Source: Gammaproteobacteria bacterium (GTDB lineage Bacteria; Pseudomonadota; Gammaproteobacteria; Xanthomonadales; SZUA-36). Taken from it: a DNA stretch of 64,000 nucleotides. The stretch is from positions 17,454-81,453 of the forward strand of contig JAJRUM010000055.1 of the NCBI GenBank assembly GCA_024277815.1, read 5' to 3'. A program made the translations under genes and the position numbers. This document shows positions 8,669-18,131 of the stretch, one piece after another. Each line of letters begins with the position of its first letter. Position 1 is the stretch's first letter. The notes under the pieces were generated by a model. That model worked only from the letters and a program-made list of their open reading frames with translations, was not told where the DNA came from and searched no databases.

Positions 8669-10507
8669 TCAATGGAGAGCCTTGTAAATGCGCCGGGCCA
8701 GCTGGTGATTAATTCCTGGAATACCGGCCAGTTCCTCTTCCCCCGCCTTGCGGACACCCTGCAGGCCCCCAAAGTGGGTCAGCAATGTGCGCCGACGCCG
8801 GGCACCGACGCCGGGGATGTCTTCGAGCACGGAATGTACAGCAGCTTTCTGGCGACGACCCCGATGGCCGGTAATCGCGAAACGGTGTGCTTCGTCCCTG
8901 ACCTGCTGAATCAGGTGAGAGGCGGGCGATTCGGGCCCGGGCAACAGGCTATGTGGTGCGACCGGCAGTACCCACTCCTCGTAGCCGGCCCGCCGCGACG
9001 GACCTTTAGCCACCCCCATAAGTGGTATATCGCTGAGGCCACATTCGGCCAGCACTTCACGCGCAATTCCCAGTTGGCCTTTACCGCCATCGACGACGAT
9101 TAAGCCGGGCAGCAAGCCCTCTTCTGTTGCCAGCCGGCGATACCGTCGGCTCAGGACCTCACGCATCGCTGCATAGTCATCGCCGGGCTCAAAACCTTTG
9201 AGGTTATAACGGCGGTAGCGGGACTTTATCGGCCCTTCATGGCCAAAGACGATGCAGGAAGCCACCGTCTTGTGGCCGGACGTATGTGAAACATCAAAGC
9301 ACTCGATCGTTTCCGGCAGTTCTTCAAGCTGTAGCAGTTCAGCCATGGCAGCAAACTGGCTGCTGATGCGTGAGGTTTCTGCGCCCCGCATATGCAGCGC
9401 ATTCAGAGCGTTTCTGGCGACCAGCTCCAGCCATTGTCGCCGGTGGCTGCGCGGGTGTGCCTGGATCCGAACCTTGCGACTGCTACGCTCACTGAAAACC
9501 TTTTCGAACAGTTCATGTTGCGGCAATGAATGAGAAACGATGATCTCCGGCGGGGGCATGCGTTCGCGGTAGTACTGGCCAAGAAAGGCACGCAGAACAT
9601 CGGCATCGCTGTGGCCGTCAGACTGGGCGGGGAAATAGTCGCGTTGTCCGAGGCTGTGGCCGCCGCGTACTGACATGACTTCAATGGCGCACCCGCGTTG
9701 TAACCTGGCCAGTGCAATAATATCCAGGTTGCCATTGCCGGCTGAGACGAACTGGCGGGCCTGCATCTGTTTCAGGTGGTTGATCTGGTCCCGGTACTGG
9801 GCAGCCAGTTCGTAGTGTTGCAGGCCGGCGGCAGCCTCCATTCTGCCAATCAGCCGGGTAATAACTTTCTGGCTGTGGCCCCGCAAAAACAGCAGTGCGT
9901 CCTCGACCTGCCGGGCATAGTCTTTGCTGCTGACCTTGTCGACGCAGGGCGCGGTGCAGCGCTTAATCTGGTATTGCAGGCAAGGCCTTTGGCGGTGGCT
10001 GAAATAGCTGTCATCACAGTTGCGTAGCAGGAAAAGTTTCTGGATAAGATTGATACTTTCCCGCACTGAACTGGCGGACGGGTACGGGCCGAGGTACTCC
10101 CTGCCCCGGTCTTTCGCGCCACGGTGGAAAGCGATGCGTGGAAACTCGTGGTCTTTGCCCAGCATGACCCACGGATAGCTTTTGTCATCGCGTAGCAAAA
10201 CGTTGTAACGGGGTCGCAGGGATTTGATCCACTCATTTTCAAGCAACAGGGCCTCTGCTTCGCTACGGGTCAGGCTGACTTCTATGGAATGGATGCGCGC
10301 GACCATGCGCATGATACGTTCTATCTTGGGCCGCGCATCAAAATAGCTGGCAACCCGCTTGCGCAAATTTGCAGCCTTGCCGACATACAGGGCCACCCCC
10401 TGGTCATCACGCATCAGGTATACACCCGGGCCGGCGGTCAGGCGGCGCGCGTAGCCTTTGCCGTTAAAAGTTGCTGGAGTCGCTTGTGCTTCTGCCTTCT
10501 GCGCCAC
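8669..10507 (-). CDS. uvrC: UvrABC excinuclease subunit C
   Basis: Dual-incision nuclease of nucleotide excision repair. Domains in order: GIY-YIG nuclease (GPGVYLMRDD, ALYVGKAANL, residues 27-50), a cysteine cluster (RPCLQYQIKRCTAPC), a UVR helical pair near residue 205, the RNase-H-like endonuclease (ECFDVSHTSG, VVDGGKGQL) and tandem helix-hairpin-helix motifs at the end (DIPGVGARRRR, GIPGINHQLARR). The length of 612 is normal. It begins five bases after the phosphatase gene. In E. coli this gene follows the gacA homologue uvrY; here a gacA-like gene lies 14 kb away instead. Confidence 0.97.
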   Translation of the reverse strand: MAQKAEAQATPATFNGKGYARRLTAGPGVYLMRDDQGVALYVGKAANLRKRVASYFDARPKIERIMRMVARIHSIEVSLTRSEAEALLLENEWIKSLRPRYNVLLRDDKSYPWVMLGKDHEFPRIAFHRGAKDRGREYLGPYPSASSVRESINLIQKLFLLRNCDDSYFSHRQRPCLQYQIKRCTAPCVDKVSSKDYARQVEDALLFLRGHSQKVITRLIGRMEAAAGLQHYELAAQYRDQINHLKQMQARQFVSAGNGNLDIIALARLQRGCAIEVMSVRGGHSLGQRDYFPAQSDGHSDADVLRAFLGQYYRERMPPPEIIVSHSLPQHELFEKVFSERSSRKVRIQAHPRSHRRQWLELVARNALNALHMRGAETSRISSQFAAMAELLQLEELPETIECFDVSHTSGHKTVASCIVFGHEGPIKSRYRRYNLKGFEPGDDYAAMREVLSRRYRRLATEEGLLPGLIVVDGGKGQLGIAREVLAECGLSDIPLMGVAKGPSRRAGYEEWVLPVAPHSLLPGPESPASHLIQQVRDEAHRFAITGHRGRRQKAAVHSVLEDIPGVGARRRRTLLTHFGGLQGVRKAGEEELAGIPGINHQLARRIYKALH

Positions 10508-10512
10508 AGGGT

Positions 10513-10998
10513 TTAACTCAAACGTTCTTCAACGACCTTAAGCAAGCCAGCAGTAGCCAGTTCCAACAGCTCAAACATGTGCACAAAGCCATCCATGCCA
10601 CCATAGTAAGGGTCGGGTACCTCATCGCTCTGTCCCGCAGTGCCATGCGCCGGATGATAGGCCATCATCAGCTTTAACTCGGCTGCCGAACCGCTTGGCC
10701 GAATAGCTTGAAGATTGGCGATGTTGCTGTGATCCATACCAATGATCAGGTTGTATTTACCAAAATCATCGGTCGTTACTTTACGCGCACGCAGGTGGTC
10801 AATTTCCACGCCAAACCTGGTCGCCACTTCGATCGCTCTGTGGTCGGGGGCATGGCCGATGTGGTAACTGTGCGTACCTGCCGAATCAATTGCCACCATG
10901 TCTTCGAAAATGGAACCTTGCAACTGGCGGGCGAAGAAGCCTTCGGCTGAAGGCGACCGGCAGATATTTCCCATGCATACAAACAGTATATTAAACAT
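10513..10998 (-). CDS. low-molecular-weight protein-tyrosine phosphatase
   Basis: A 161-residue cytoplasmic phosphatase. The catalytic P-loop CX5R is seen as Cys8-MGNIC-Arg14-Ser in VCMGNICRSPSAEG, and the general acid Asp129 lies in VPDPYYGG. The two tyrosines after DP are typical of the family. It follows kdsB by 15 bases and precedes uvrC by five. The kdsB-phosphatase pairing is seen in other gammaproteobacteria, and some relatives act on exopolysaccharide kinases, but no kinase partner is visible here. Confidence 0.93.
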   Translation of the reverse strand: MFNILFVCMGNICRSPSAEGFFARQLQGSIFEDMVAIDSAGTHSYHIGHAPDHRAIEVATRFGVEIDHLRARKVTTDDFGKYNLIIGMDHSNIANLQAIRPSGSAAELKLMMAYHPAHGTAGQSDEVPDPYYGGMDGFVHMFELLELATAGLLKVVEERLS

Positions 10999-11013
10999 AA
11001 TATTACCCGGTGA

Positions 11014-11793
11014 TTAATCTGAATCAGGCTGAATGAGTGCCTGCACACGCTGCAGGTCTTCCAGTGTATCTATGCCAGCCGGAATAAATTCACTCGCCTG
11101 AGCCAATACTATACGCCCGCCGTGTTCCATAATTCGGAGCTGTTCGAGCCGCTCTGTCAGTTCTAAAGGTGTTGGCGGCAAGTCGGTGAAACGCCGCAGT
11201 GCTGACAGGCGGTAGGCGTAGAGTCCGAGATGCCGTTGCCATTGGGTGCCTGCTGCAAGCGCATTTTCAAACCCGCTATTGTTGCGGTCATAAGGAATGG
11301 GGCAACGACTGAAATACAGAGCCTGGCCATCGATTGCAGTGACAACCTTTACGGCATTCGGGTTCATCAGCTCCGTTGACTCAGAAAGGGGCCAGTACAG
11401 GCTTGCCACTTCACAGTCCGGCCTTTGGTCCAGTAACGCTGCAACCTGATCCAGACATTTTGCCGGCATCAGTGGCTCATCGCCCTGCAAATTGACGACC
11501 AGTTGCTCATCCGGCCAGCCGAGTTGTTCTGCGCACTCGGCGATCCGGTCGCTGCCGCTTTGGTGGTCAACCCTTGTCACCACCACATTGGCACCAAAAG
11601 CGCTGGCGACCGTCCTGATGCGTTCATCATCGGTGGCGATCACAACCGACTTTGCTGCTGAGTCCCTGGCGCGTTGCCAGACATGCTGGAGTAAGGGTTT
11701 GCCGGCCAGATCAAGTAAAACTTTACCCGGCAAACGCTCGGAGGCGTAGCGAGCGGGAATGACGATATGATAGGCAGCGGGCATCACCGGCAT
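11014..11793 (-). CDS. kdsB: 3-deoxy-manno-octulosonate cytidylyltransferase
   Basis: Activates Kdo as CMP-Kdo for inner-core lipopolysaccharide. HIVIPARYASERLPGKVLLDLAGKP is the nucleotidyltransferase N terminus; NLQGDEPLM and the ERLEQLRIMEHG segment are also characteristic. The 259-residue length is close to the E. coli 248. The ATG at 11793 has an AAGGAAA site seven bases upstream; a second ATG at 11784 forms a TGATG overlap with the lpxK stop and is also possible. Part of the lipid A supply operon. Confidence 0.96.
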   Translation of the reverse strand: MPVMPAAYHIVIPARYASERLPGKVLLDLAGKPLLQHVWQRARDSAAKSVVIATDDERIRTVASAFGANVVVTRVDHQSGSDRIAECAEQLGWPDEQLVVNLQGDEPLMPAKCLDQVAALLDQRPDCEVASLYWPLSESTELMNPNAVKVVTAIDGQALYFSRCPIPYDRNNSGFENALAAGTQWQRHLGLYAYRLSALRRFTDLPPTPLELTERLEQLRIMEHGGRIVLAQASEFIPAGIDTLEDLQRVQALIQPDSD

Positions 11794-12815
11794 TGACTTA
11801 TTTCCTTGCTCAAACGTTTTATACGGTCACTGATCGACGCAGTAAAATCATCCGTCAATATCGCTTCAACTGACAGGTACCAGGCATTTTTCAGTCCCAG
11901 TTTGTGGCATTTAACCGCATCCTTTTCTGTCATGACAATAACCGCGTCCTCTGGCAGTTGCGCAAAATCCAGCCGCCTGTATTGATGGTGGTCGGGAAAC
12001 TGCCTGCGGACAAATTTTACACCGAGTGATTCGAGTGAGTGAAAAAACCGCCCCGGATTACCAATGGCAGCATATGCATGTACTTCAATTCCTGTAAATA
12101 AATTCGTGAAGTCGGATGGTGTGTGTTGTTCCGACCCATCCAGAGAGCGCACGGTTGTTGGGCTCAGTAGCATCGTATGGGTATCCAGCCCTTCAGGCCT
12201 GGCCGGCCATTCACCGTTGGTGATTACATAGTCGACAGTTTCAAGGCGCTCCGCCGGTTCACGCAAAGGCCCTGCCGGCAGCAGATAGCCGTTACCAACT
12301 CCACGCTCCCCATCTACCACACAAATGTCGAGGTCACGGCGTAAACCGCTTTGCTGTAGCCCGTCATCCGAGATTATCAGGTCAACGTTCATCTGCTGCA
12401 ACCTGCGGACCGCTTCAGACCTGTCTGCGGCAACCACTACCGGTCCAGCACAGTGCCGGGCCAGTAATACAGGTTCATCCCCGCAGTTGCGGGCGTCACT
12501 TTCGACCGTAACTTCGAAAGTATCACGACTGTTTCGACCATAGCCGGTACTGGCGATACCGGGCTTCAGGCCAAGTGTGACCGCCAGTTTACTGAGTGCG
12601 ACGACCAGGGGTGTCTTGCCAGTACCACCGGCCGTAATATTGCCGACCACGATTAAGGGTATTGATGGCTGAAAAGTCTTTGCGCTGGATTGTTGTGCGG
12701 TTTGCACCCGCCGGTAAGCGACTCGATAAATGGGCTCCAGCATGCGCAGGTACCAGGGCGGCCTGCGTTGACTGTACCAGTGCCTGGTTAAGTGGTTTTC
12801 AATACCTGTGCGCAT
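11784..12815 (-). CDS. lpxK: tetraacyldisaccharide 4'-kinase
   Basis: Membrane-associated kinase that adds the 4'-phosphate of lipid A. The P-loop is VGNITAGGTGKTPLV near residues 57-71, and the second half contains ISDDGLQQ and VDGERGVGNG, both typical of LpxK. The 343-residue length is normal. It lies 41 bases downstream of msbA and overlaps kdsB by 10 bases, an msbA-lpxK-kdsB order common in gammaproteobacteria. Confidence 0.95.
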   Translation of the reverse strand: MRTGIENHLTRHWYSQRRPPWYLRMLEPIYRVAYRRVQTAQQSSAKTFQPSIPLIVVGNITAGGTGKTPLVVALSKLAVTLGLKPGIASTGYGRNSRDTFEVTVESDARNCGDEPVLLARHCAGPVVVAADRSEAVRRLQQMNVDLIISDDGLQQSGLRRDLDICVVDGERGVGNGYLLPAGPLREPAERLETVDYVITNGEWPARPEGLDTHTMLLSPTTVRSLDGSEQHTPSDFTNLFTGIEVHAYAAIGNPGRFFHSLESLGVKFVRRQFPDHHQYRRLDFAQLPEDAVIVMTEKDAVKCHKLGLKNAWYLSVEAILTDDFTASISDRIKRLSKEISQCR

Positions 12816-12856
12816 CAGGTTCGCCCGTCAAGGTGTTATATCCTGTATACCAACCA

Positions 12857-14611
12857 TCATGTCACCTCACCAAACTGGACCTGGTACAAGCGGGCATACG
12901 CACCTTTGAGTTTCAGCAGTTCATCGTGTGTGCCCTGCTCGATCACCCGCCCTTTGCGCAATACAATGACCTGATCAGCGTTTTCAATAGTGGACAGGCG
13001 GTGGGCAATCACCAGGGTTGTCCGGTCTTTCATCACTTCCTTCAGTGCCGCCTGAATCGCCCGCTCGGACTCGGAGTCGAGCGCCGAGGTCGCTTCGTCA
13101 AGAATTAACAACGGGGCATCTTTGAGCAGCGCGCGGGCAATCGCAAGGCGTTGCCGTTGGCCGCCGGATAACAACGTGCCGCTTTCGCCAAGGCGGGTCT
13201 CAAGGCCTTGTGGAAGTTGCTCGATGAATTCCAGCGCGTGAGCAGCACGGGCAGCCTGAGTAATGGCCTCCGGATCCGCTCCGGCAAGTTTGCCATAGGC
13301 GATATTGCCGGCGATCGTATCGTTGAATAGCACCACTTCCTGGCTCACCAGGGCGATCTGTTGGCGTAAATTATCCAGCTGATAATCTGCAAGCTCATGC
13401 CCGTCCAGCAGAATTCGACCCTGGTTGTAGTTATAAAAACGAGGTAACAGGCCTGCCAGCGTGGTCTTGCCGCTGCCACTGTGTCCGACCAGTGCGGTCA
13501 CGCTGCCTGGCGCCAACCGCAGGTTGATATTCTCAAGGATAGGTTTATCGCTGTTGGCGTACTGAAAGCTGACATTTTCAAACACCACATCGCCTTTAGC
13601 GCGGTCAACTTTCCGCACCCCGCTGTCCTGTTCATGCTCAGAATCAATGACAAGAAAAATACTCTCTGCGGCTGCGATGCCCTTTTGCAGTTGTGATTGC
13701 ACGTTAGTCAGGCGCTTCAGGGGCGGAATGGTCGCAACCATGGCGAAGAAAATAGATGTAAAAGTACCTGCGGTGATCTGGTCCAGCATCGCCGGACGGG
13801 TTGCTACCAGCATCAGTATAACCATCGCCAGGCCTGCGGCCAGTTGCACCATGGATGAACTGAGCATATGGGTTGCAACCATGCGCATGTGTAAACGCCG
13901 GGTGCGTTCATTGACCCGCTCAAAACGTTTGACTTCGGATTCCTGACCCTGGAAAACCTTGACGACACGCTGTCCGACGACAGCTTCCTCCGTGACGTGG
14001 GCTACATCGCCCATTGAATCCTGAATATTACGGCTGATCTTGCGAAACTTGCGGCTGATGGTGGTTACCACCAGTGCTACCACGGGAACCAGCATCAGCA
14101 TGACGGCCGTCAGCTTGGCATTAATGCTGAGCATCACGATCAGCAGGTATACCAGCAGCATGATATCGCGGAAGGCGGATATGATGGCCTTGGTGGCAGC
14201 ATTGGCTACCTGCTCGCTGTTGTAAGCAAGTTTGGAAATTAACTGGCCTGCGGAGTTGCGATCGTAAAAGGTCGCTGGCAGATGCAGGTAGCTGTTGAAT
14301 AATTCTGCCCGCAGATCGGCCACCACCCGCCTGCCGGTCCACTCCATGCCGTAAACACCGGAAAAATGTCCGATGATACGTAACAGGACAACGATCAGGA
14401 TACCGCCGGCCAGCCACAGCCCGTAGGCGGCGTCCTTGGCGACAAATACACGGTCTATCAGCGGCTCAACGAATTTTATGAATATTGCCTGCATGCCGGC
14501 GTCAAGGCTGACCCCCACGATGCCGACCAGGAACATCCACCAGTATTTTCGTGTGTAGCCCCACAAGCGCTTGTAAACAACAGCCGGGGCATAGGCGGCT
14601 TGCTCAGGCAT
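12857..14611 (-). CDS. msbA: lipid A exporter, ABC transporter with fused membrane and ATPase domains
   Basis: Flips lipid A-core across the inner membrane. The N-terminal half has six predicted spans with the coupling sequence DLRAELFNSYLHLPATFYD. The C-terminal ATPase shows Walker A VGHSGSGKTT, signature LLSGGQRQRL, Walker B LLILDEATSALD and a switch histidine in VIAHRLST. The 584-residue length matches MsbA. Neighbouring lpxK and kdsB support lipid A as substrate. Confidence 0.94.
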   Translation of the reverse strand: MPEQAAYAPAVVYKRLWGYTRKYWWMFLVGIVGVSLDAGMQAIFIKFVEPLIDRVFVAKDAAYGLWLAGGILIVVLLRIIGHFSGVYGMEWTGRRVVADLRAELFNSYLHLPATFYDRNSAGQLISKLAYNSEQVANAATKAIISAFRDIMLLVYLLIVMLSINAKLTAVMLMLVPVVALVVTTISRKFRKISRNIQDSMGDVAHVTEEAVVGQRVVKVFQGQESEVKRFERVNERTRRLHMRMVATHMLSSSMVQLAAGLAMVILMLVATRPAMLDQITAGTFTSIFFAMVATIPPLKRLTNVQSQLQKGIAAAESIFLVIDSEHEQDSGVRKVDRAKGDVVFENVSFQYANSDKPILENINLRLAPGSVTALVGHSGSGKTTLAGLLPRFYNYNQGRILLDGHELADYQLDNLRQQIALVSQEVVLFNDTIAGNIAYGKLAGADPEAITQAARAAHALEFIEQLPQGLETRLGESGTLLSGGQRQRLAIARALLKDAPLLILDEATSALDSESERAIQAALKEVMKDRTTLVIAHRLSTIENADQVIVLRKGRVIEQGTHDELLKLKGAYARLYQVQFGEVT

Positions 14612-14613
14612 AC

Positions 14614-15057
14614 TCAGGGTTGGTCAGCGCTGGCCTGGTCATCGACCAGGCGCTCAGTGGCTATTGATAGCCGGCTGAACCCAAGTTGGGCGGTCACATC
14701 CATGGCAGTGACCACGAAGTGGTGGGGGGTCTCGGCATCGGCACGCAAGATAATCGGGATATTACGATTTTCGCCCGCAGCTTCATTGAGTGCCGCACGC
14801 AGAGTCGAAGGTCTGCCATCCATCAGTTGCCGGTCATTCAGGTAGTACTGGCCTTTCTGGTCAATGACCAGCTCAAAACTGTCAGGCTGGTCTTCAGCCT
14901 GGCTGACGTTGCTGGCTTCCGGCAAGTCAACCTTCAGTACGGCTTGCCGTTCGAATGTCGTGCTTACCATAAAAAATATCAGTAACAGGAAAACCACATC
15001 GATTAACGATGCCAGGTTGATTTCAGGATCTTCTGTTTTTGAGGTGCGCAGTTGCAT
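14614..15057 (-). CDS. exbD: ExbD/TolR-family biopolymer transport protein
   Basis: A 147-residue inner-membrane protein with one span (residues about 15-36). Asp20 in LASLIDVVFLLLIFF is the proton-path aspartate of the family. The periplasmic part contains LVIDQKGQYYLNDRQL and IILRADAETPH, as expected. It pairs with exbB five bases upstream, and its stop is two bases from the msbA start codon. The partner TonB or TolA is not encoded nearby, so the energised system cannot be named. Confidence 0.92.
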   Translation of the reverse strand: MQLRTSKTEDPEINLASLIDVVFLLLIFFMVSTTFERQAVLKVDLPEASNVSQAEDQPDSFELVIDQKGQYYLNDRQLMDGRPSTLRAALNEAAGENRNIPIILRADAETPHHFVVTAMDVTAQLGFSRLSIATERLVDDQASADQP

Positions 15058-15062
15058 GATGC

Positions 15063-15698
15063 TTAACCTGCGGTTGGAAACTCGACGGGTGCCGCGCTGC
15101 CACGTTCAATACATTCAATCAGTTTGATCGCTTTTTCTTCCATCGTGATGACATACTCCCCGACCCTGCCGGCGAAGTAACGGTAGAAAAAGTAGCTGGG
15201 AATGGCGACAGTCAGTCCTGCTGCCGTAGTGATCAGGGCCTCGGAAATACCCCCGGCCAATACATTCGCGTCGCCGACACCGCTGACCATGATGGCGGAA
15301 AAAACCTTGATCATTCCGATCACTGTGCCCAGCAACCCCAGTAGTGGGGAAATACCAGCGATGGTTCCGAGTGTGTTTAAAAAGCGTTCCAAATCATGGA
15401 CCACGTGCCGGCCGGTATCCTCAACGGCCTCTTTGATCAGTTCCCTGGAACGTTTGCGGTTGCGCAGTGCGGAAGCATATACGCGGCCAAGCGGAGAGCC
15501 GGCCTGTAATTCAACCAGGTGTCGCTGATCCAGTTCGTGTCGGGCGGCCCAGTCTTCTACCGTGGCGCTGAGGCCGTCCGGGATGACCCTGCTTTTACGC
15601 AAAGTCCAGAAACGTTCAATGGTGATCGCGACTGCAAAGGTAGAACAGAGCAGTATGGGTACCATCATCCAGCCACCGGCAAGAATAATTTCCAGCAC
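15063..15698 (-). CDS. exbB: ExbB/TolQ/MotA-family proton channel protein
   Basis: A 211-residue protein with three predicted spans. The conserved core GTIAGISPLLGLLGTVIGMI and GISEALITTAAGLTVAIPSY match the MotA/TolQ/ExbB signature and carry the channel-lining threonines. The start is GTG at 15696-15698 with a GGAG site nine bases upstream. It forms an energising pair with exbD, and the pair sits between comEC and msbA, as in pseudomonads. Confidence 0.93.
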   Translation of the reverse strand: MLEIILAGGWMMVPILLCSTFAVAITIERFWTLRKSRVIPDGLSATVEDWAARHELDQRHLVELQAGSPLGRVYASALRNRKRSRELIKEAVEDTGRHVVHDLERFLNTLGTIAGISPLLGLLGTVIGMIKVFSAIMVSGVGDANVLAGGISEALITTAAGLTVAIPSYFFYRYFAGRVGEYVITMEEKAIKLIECIERGSAAPVEFPTAG

Positions 15699-15792
15699 GC
15701 AATTTCACTCCTTTGATAAATCTGAACAGAATAATACCCGATGCTCGCATATATATCGCCCCGTATGTTCAGTATGAATAGCCCTTCACGGT

Positions 15793-18105
15793 CTACGGGC
15801 AACCGTTATTAGCGGGCCACCGCCAAATCGCTTTACGCCTTAGTCTGGCAGACTCAACCTTGAACATGCCCTGTGCATCCGTTGTAATTCTGATACCACC
15901 ACAGCTCATGGTGCTGAGAGTGGTCACCTCGGCTTGTGCGTAGCGCAACATGACATCCGCTCTCGGGAAGCCAAAACGGTTGTTGGCTGCTGCGGATATC
16001 AGTGCAAGTTCAGGCTTAACAGTCGCGATGAATTCTGCAGATGAAGAGGTTGAGCTGCCATGGTGCGGCACGCTCAGGACGGTATGTGCTGACAGGCCTT
16101 CGTTGATCAGTCTGCGCTCGACCCGTTGGCTGATGTCGCCACTCAGCAACAACGCAAGGCCCGGGGCGTGGACGCTGATAACACAGGAACTGTCATTTCC
16201 CAGGTAAGGCAGGCCAATTGACGGATGCAGAATGCTGAACTGCATATCTCCAGCCGCCCATACAGTGGGTGTCCTGCATGGCTCAACGCCTGTCTTCCGG
16301 TGGGGCAGATTGGCGAGGACTCGAGTCTGCGGGTAAACTTTTTGTAGTTGCGACAGGCCACCGGCGTGATCAAGATCTGCATGGCTTGCAACGATCAGGT
16401 CAGGCACTTGCCCCCGTGCCGAAACCATTGGCTGGATTGTACCCGCAACCATGTTCCAGCCCTCCTCACCGGTATGCCCATTGCCCGGGCCGGTATCGTA
16501 GAGCAACAGGTAGTCGCGTGTGCCAAGCAAAATGGAAAGCCCCTGGCCAACATCCAGAAAATCGGTTTGTGCTGTCTGCCGCTCAAGTGTTGCGGTAACA
16601 GGGAACAGCAGGGGTAACATCAGCAGCAGCCCGCTGAAGCGGCCGGGAATCCCCCTCGGCAGCAGCAGGACGAGGGCTCCAAGCATGGCCAGTAGTGTGC
16701 TCGCCAGGCCTGGAACCCGGGTCGCGTTCAGCCATGCCGGCTGCAGTGTCGACATCTGTTGCAGAAACAAAAACAGCCAGTGGGTGATATGACCCGCCAG
16801 TTCCAACAGCCAGCCTGCCAACGGCGCTGACAACCATAACAAAGTCAAGGCGGTCAGGATGAGCGGCACGACCAGAAAACTGATGACCGGTATTGCCACC
16901 AGGTTTGCCAGCAGTCCGGGCATACTTGCCTGCTGAAACCAATACATTCCCAGCGGTGCCATGGCCAGTGATATCCCAAACTGGGACAAGAGCACCTTGC
17001 GCCAGGTGGGTATGGGTCCGAAACGCGGTGAAAAAAGCAGCAGTAAAACTGCAACTGCGATAAAGGAAAACCAGAACCCTGCGCGTAAGGGTGCAAATGG
17101 GTCTGTTATCACCACCACTGACATCGCGATCAGCCAGGCTAAGCCGGGGTGGATCTTGCGCCGGCTTAAAACGACCAGGGTGGCCACCGACAGCATCAAC
17201 AGTGCACGCTGGGTGGAAACACCAAAACCGGCCAGCGCGGCGTAGCACAAGGCTGCCAGCCAGGCCGAACACCACGGCAAGGCAATAGCCATGCGGACCC
17301 GCAGGGAGTAAGGACTGAGCAGGGAAAGCAACCTTCCAAGGTAAAACCCCATCATGGCCGCCAGGCCGATGTGCAGGCCTGAGATAGCCAGCAAATGGCC
17401 AGTGCCGGTAGCAGAAAAAACATTTCTGTCTGCAGTCAGCAGTCCACGACGGTCTGCGATCGCCAGTGCCACCAGCATCCTGAAGGCGGGAACATCACCC
17501 GCAACCTGCTCAAGTTTGCGCAGTGTTGTTGCGCGCCAGTGTTGCAGGTTGAATGGGCCGGGTCCATCCAACAACCGGTTGTCGCCGTCCTGAACATAAG
17601 CCAGTGCGCCGATACCATTTGCAAACAACCAGCGCTCTGCGTCTGCTCCGTGGAAATTGACGCGCCGACGTGTGGTGCGCAGTTCCAGTTGTAGTAGCCA
17701 GTGCTCTCCAACCCGCAACCGGGGTATGTCAGGCTGCGCACTGCCCTGCCCTCTGCTGTACCAGTACACCAGCATCCTGGCGGGAACCGGGCCCGAGGTG
17801 TCATCTGCTGAGAATATAAAACGCACTGAGTCCTCGCCGGCATCAGGCAGGCTGTCGATGCGCCCGCTGATGGCATGTGTCGACATCTCGTCCACCGCGG
17901 TCATGCGGACGTTCAGGCGTGCATTGATGGCGAGGGTGGTAGTAAGGAAAAAAAGCAGAAAAATACCTGCCAGCCTGAAAGCTGGCCGGACTGCCATCAA
18001 CACTGCCATGAGCACCGCCAATAACACAGCGAGCCAGCTCGGCAATGTCGAGGCAAACAGGTACGGCGATACCGCACCCGCAATAAGCAGCGCCCAGACT
18101 TTCAA
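15793..18105 (-). CDS. comEC: ComEC/Rec2-family DNA uptake channel
   Basis: A 770-residue inner-membrane protein expected to carry single-stranded DNA into the cytoplasm during transformation. The N-terminal domain has several spans; the central competence region includes GTGHLLAISGLHIGL; the C-terminal third is a metallo-beta-lactamase-like domain with SHADLDHAGG near residue 575 and VPHHGSSTSS. The TTG start at 18103-18105 is preceded by GGGGG five bases away. It lies between lolD and exbB. No other competence gene is in the window, so transformation ability is not established. Confidence 0.94.
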   Translation of the reverse strand: MKVWALLIAGAVSPYLFASTLPSWLAVLLAVLMAVLMAVRPAFRLAGIFLLFFLTTTLAINARLNVRMTAVDEMSTHAISGRIDSLPDAGEDSVRFIFSADDTSGPVPARMLVYWYSRGQGSAQPDIPRLRVGEHWLLQLELRTTRRRVNFHGADAERWLFANGIGALAYVQDGDNRLLDGPGPFNLQHWRATTLRKLEQVAGDVPAFRMLVALAIADRRGLLTADRNVFSATGTGHLLAISGLHIGLAAMMGFYLGRLLSLLSPYSLRVRMAIALPWCSAWLAALCYAALAGFGVSTQRALLMLSVATLVVLSRRKIHPGLAWLIAMSVVVITDPFAPLRAGFWFSFIAVAVLLLLFSPRFGPIPTWRKVLLSQFGISLAMAPLGMYWFQQASMPGLLANLVAIPVISFLVVPLILTALTLLWLSAPLAGWLLELAGHITHWLFLFLQQMSTLQPAWLNATRVPGLASTLLAMLGALVLLLPRGIPGRFSGLLLMLPLLFPVTATLERQTAQTDFLDVGQGLSILLGTRDYLLLYDTGPGNGHTGEEGWNMVAGTIQPMVSARGQVPDLIVASHADLDHAGGLSQLQKVYPQTRVLANLPHRKTGVEPCRTPTVWAAGDMQFSILHPSIGLPYLGNDSSCVISVHAPGLALLLSGDISQRVERRLINEGLSAHTVLSVPHHGSSTSSSAEFIATVKPELALISAAANNRFGFPRADVMLRYAQAEVTTLSTMSCGGIRITTDAQGMFKVESARLRRKAIWRWPANNGCP

Positions 18106-18131
18106 TGATCCCCCTTATATCTGGTTCTGGC

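Noticed and set aside
16583..17275. 230-codon open frame on the minus strand
   Set aside because: Alternate frame inside comEC, whose own frame is continuous and recognisable.
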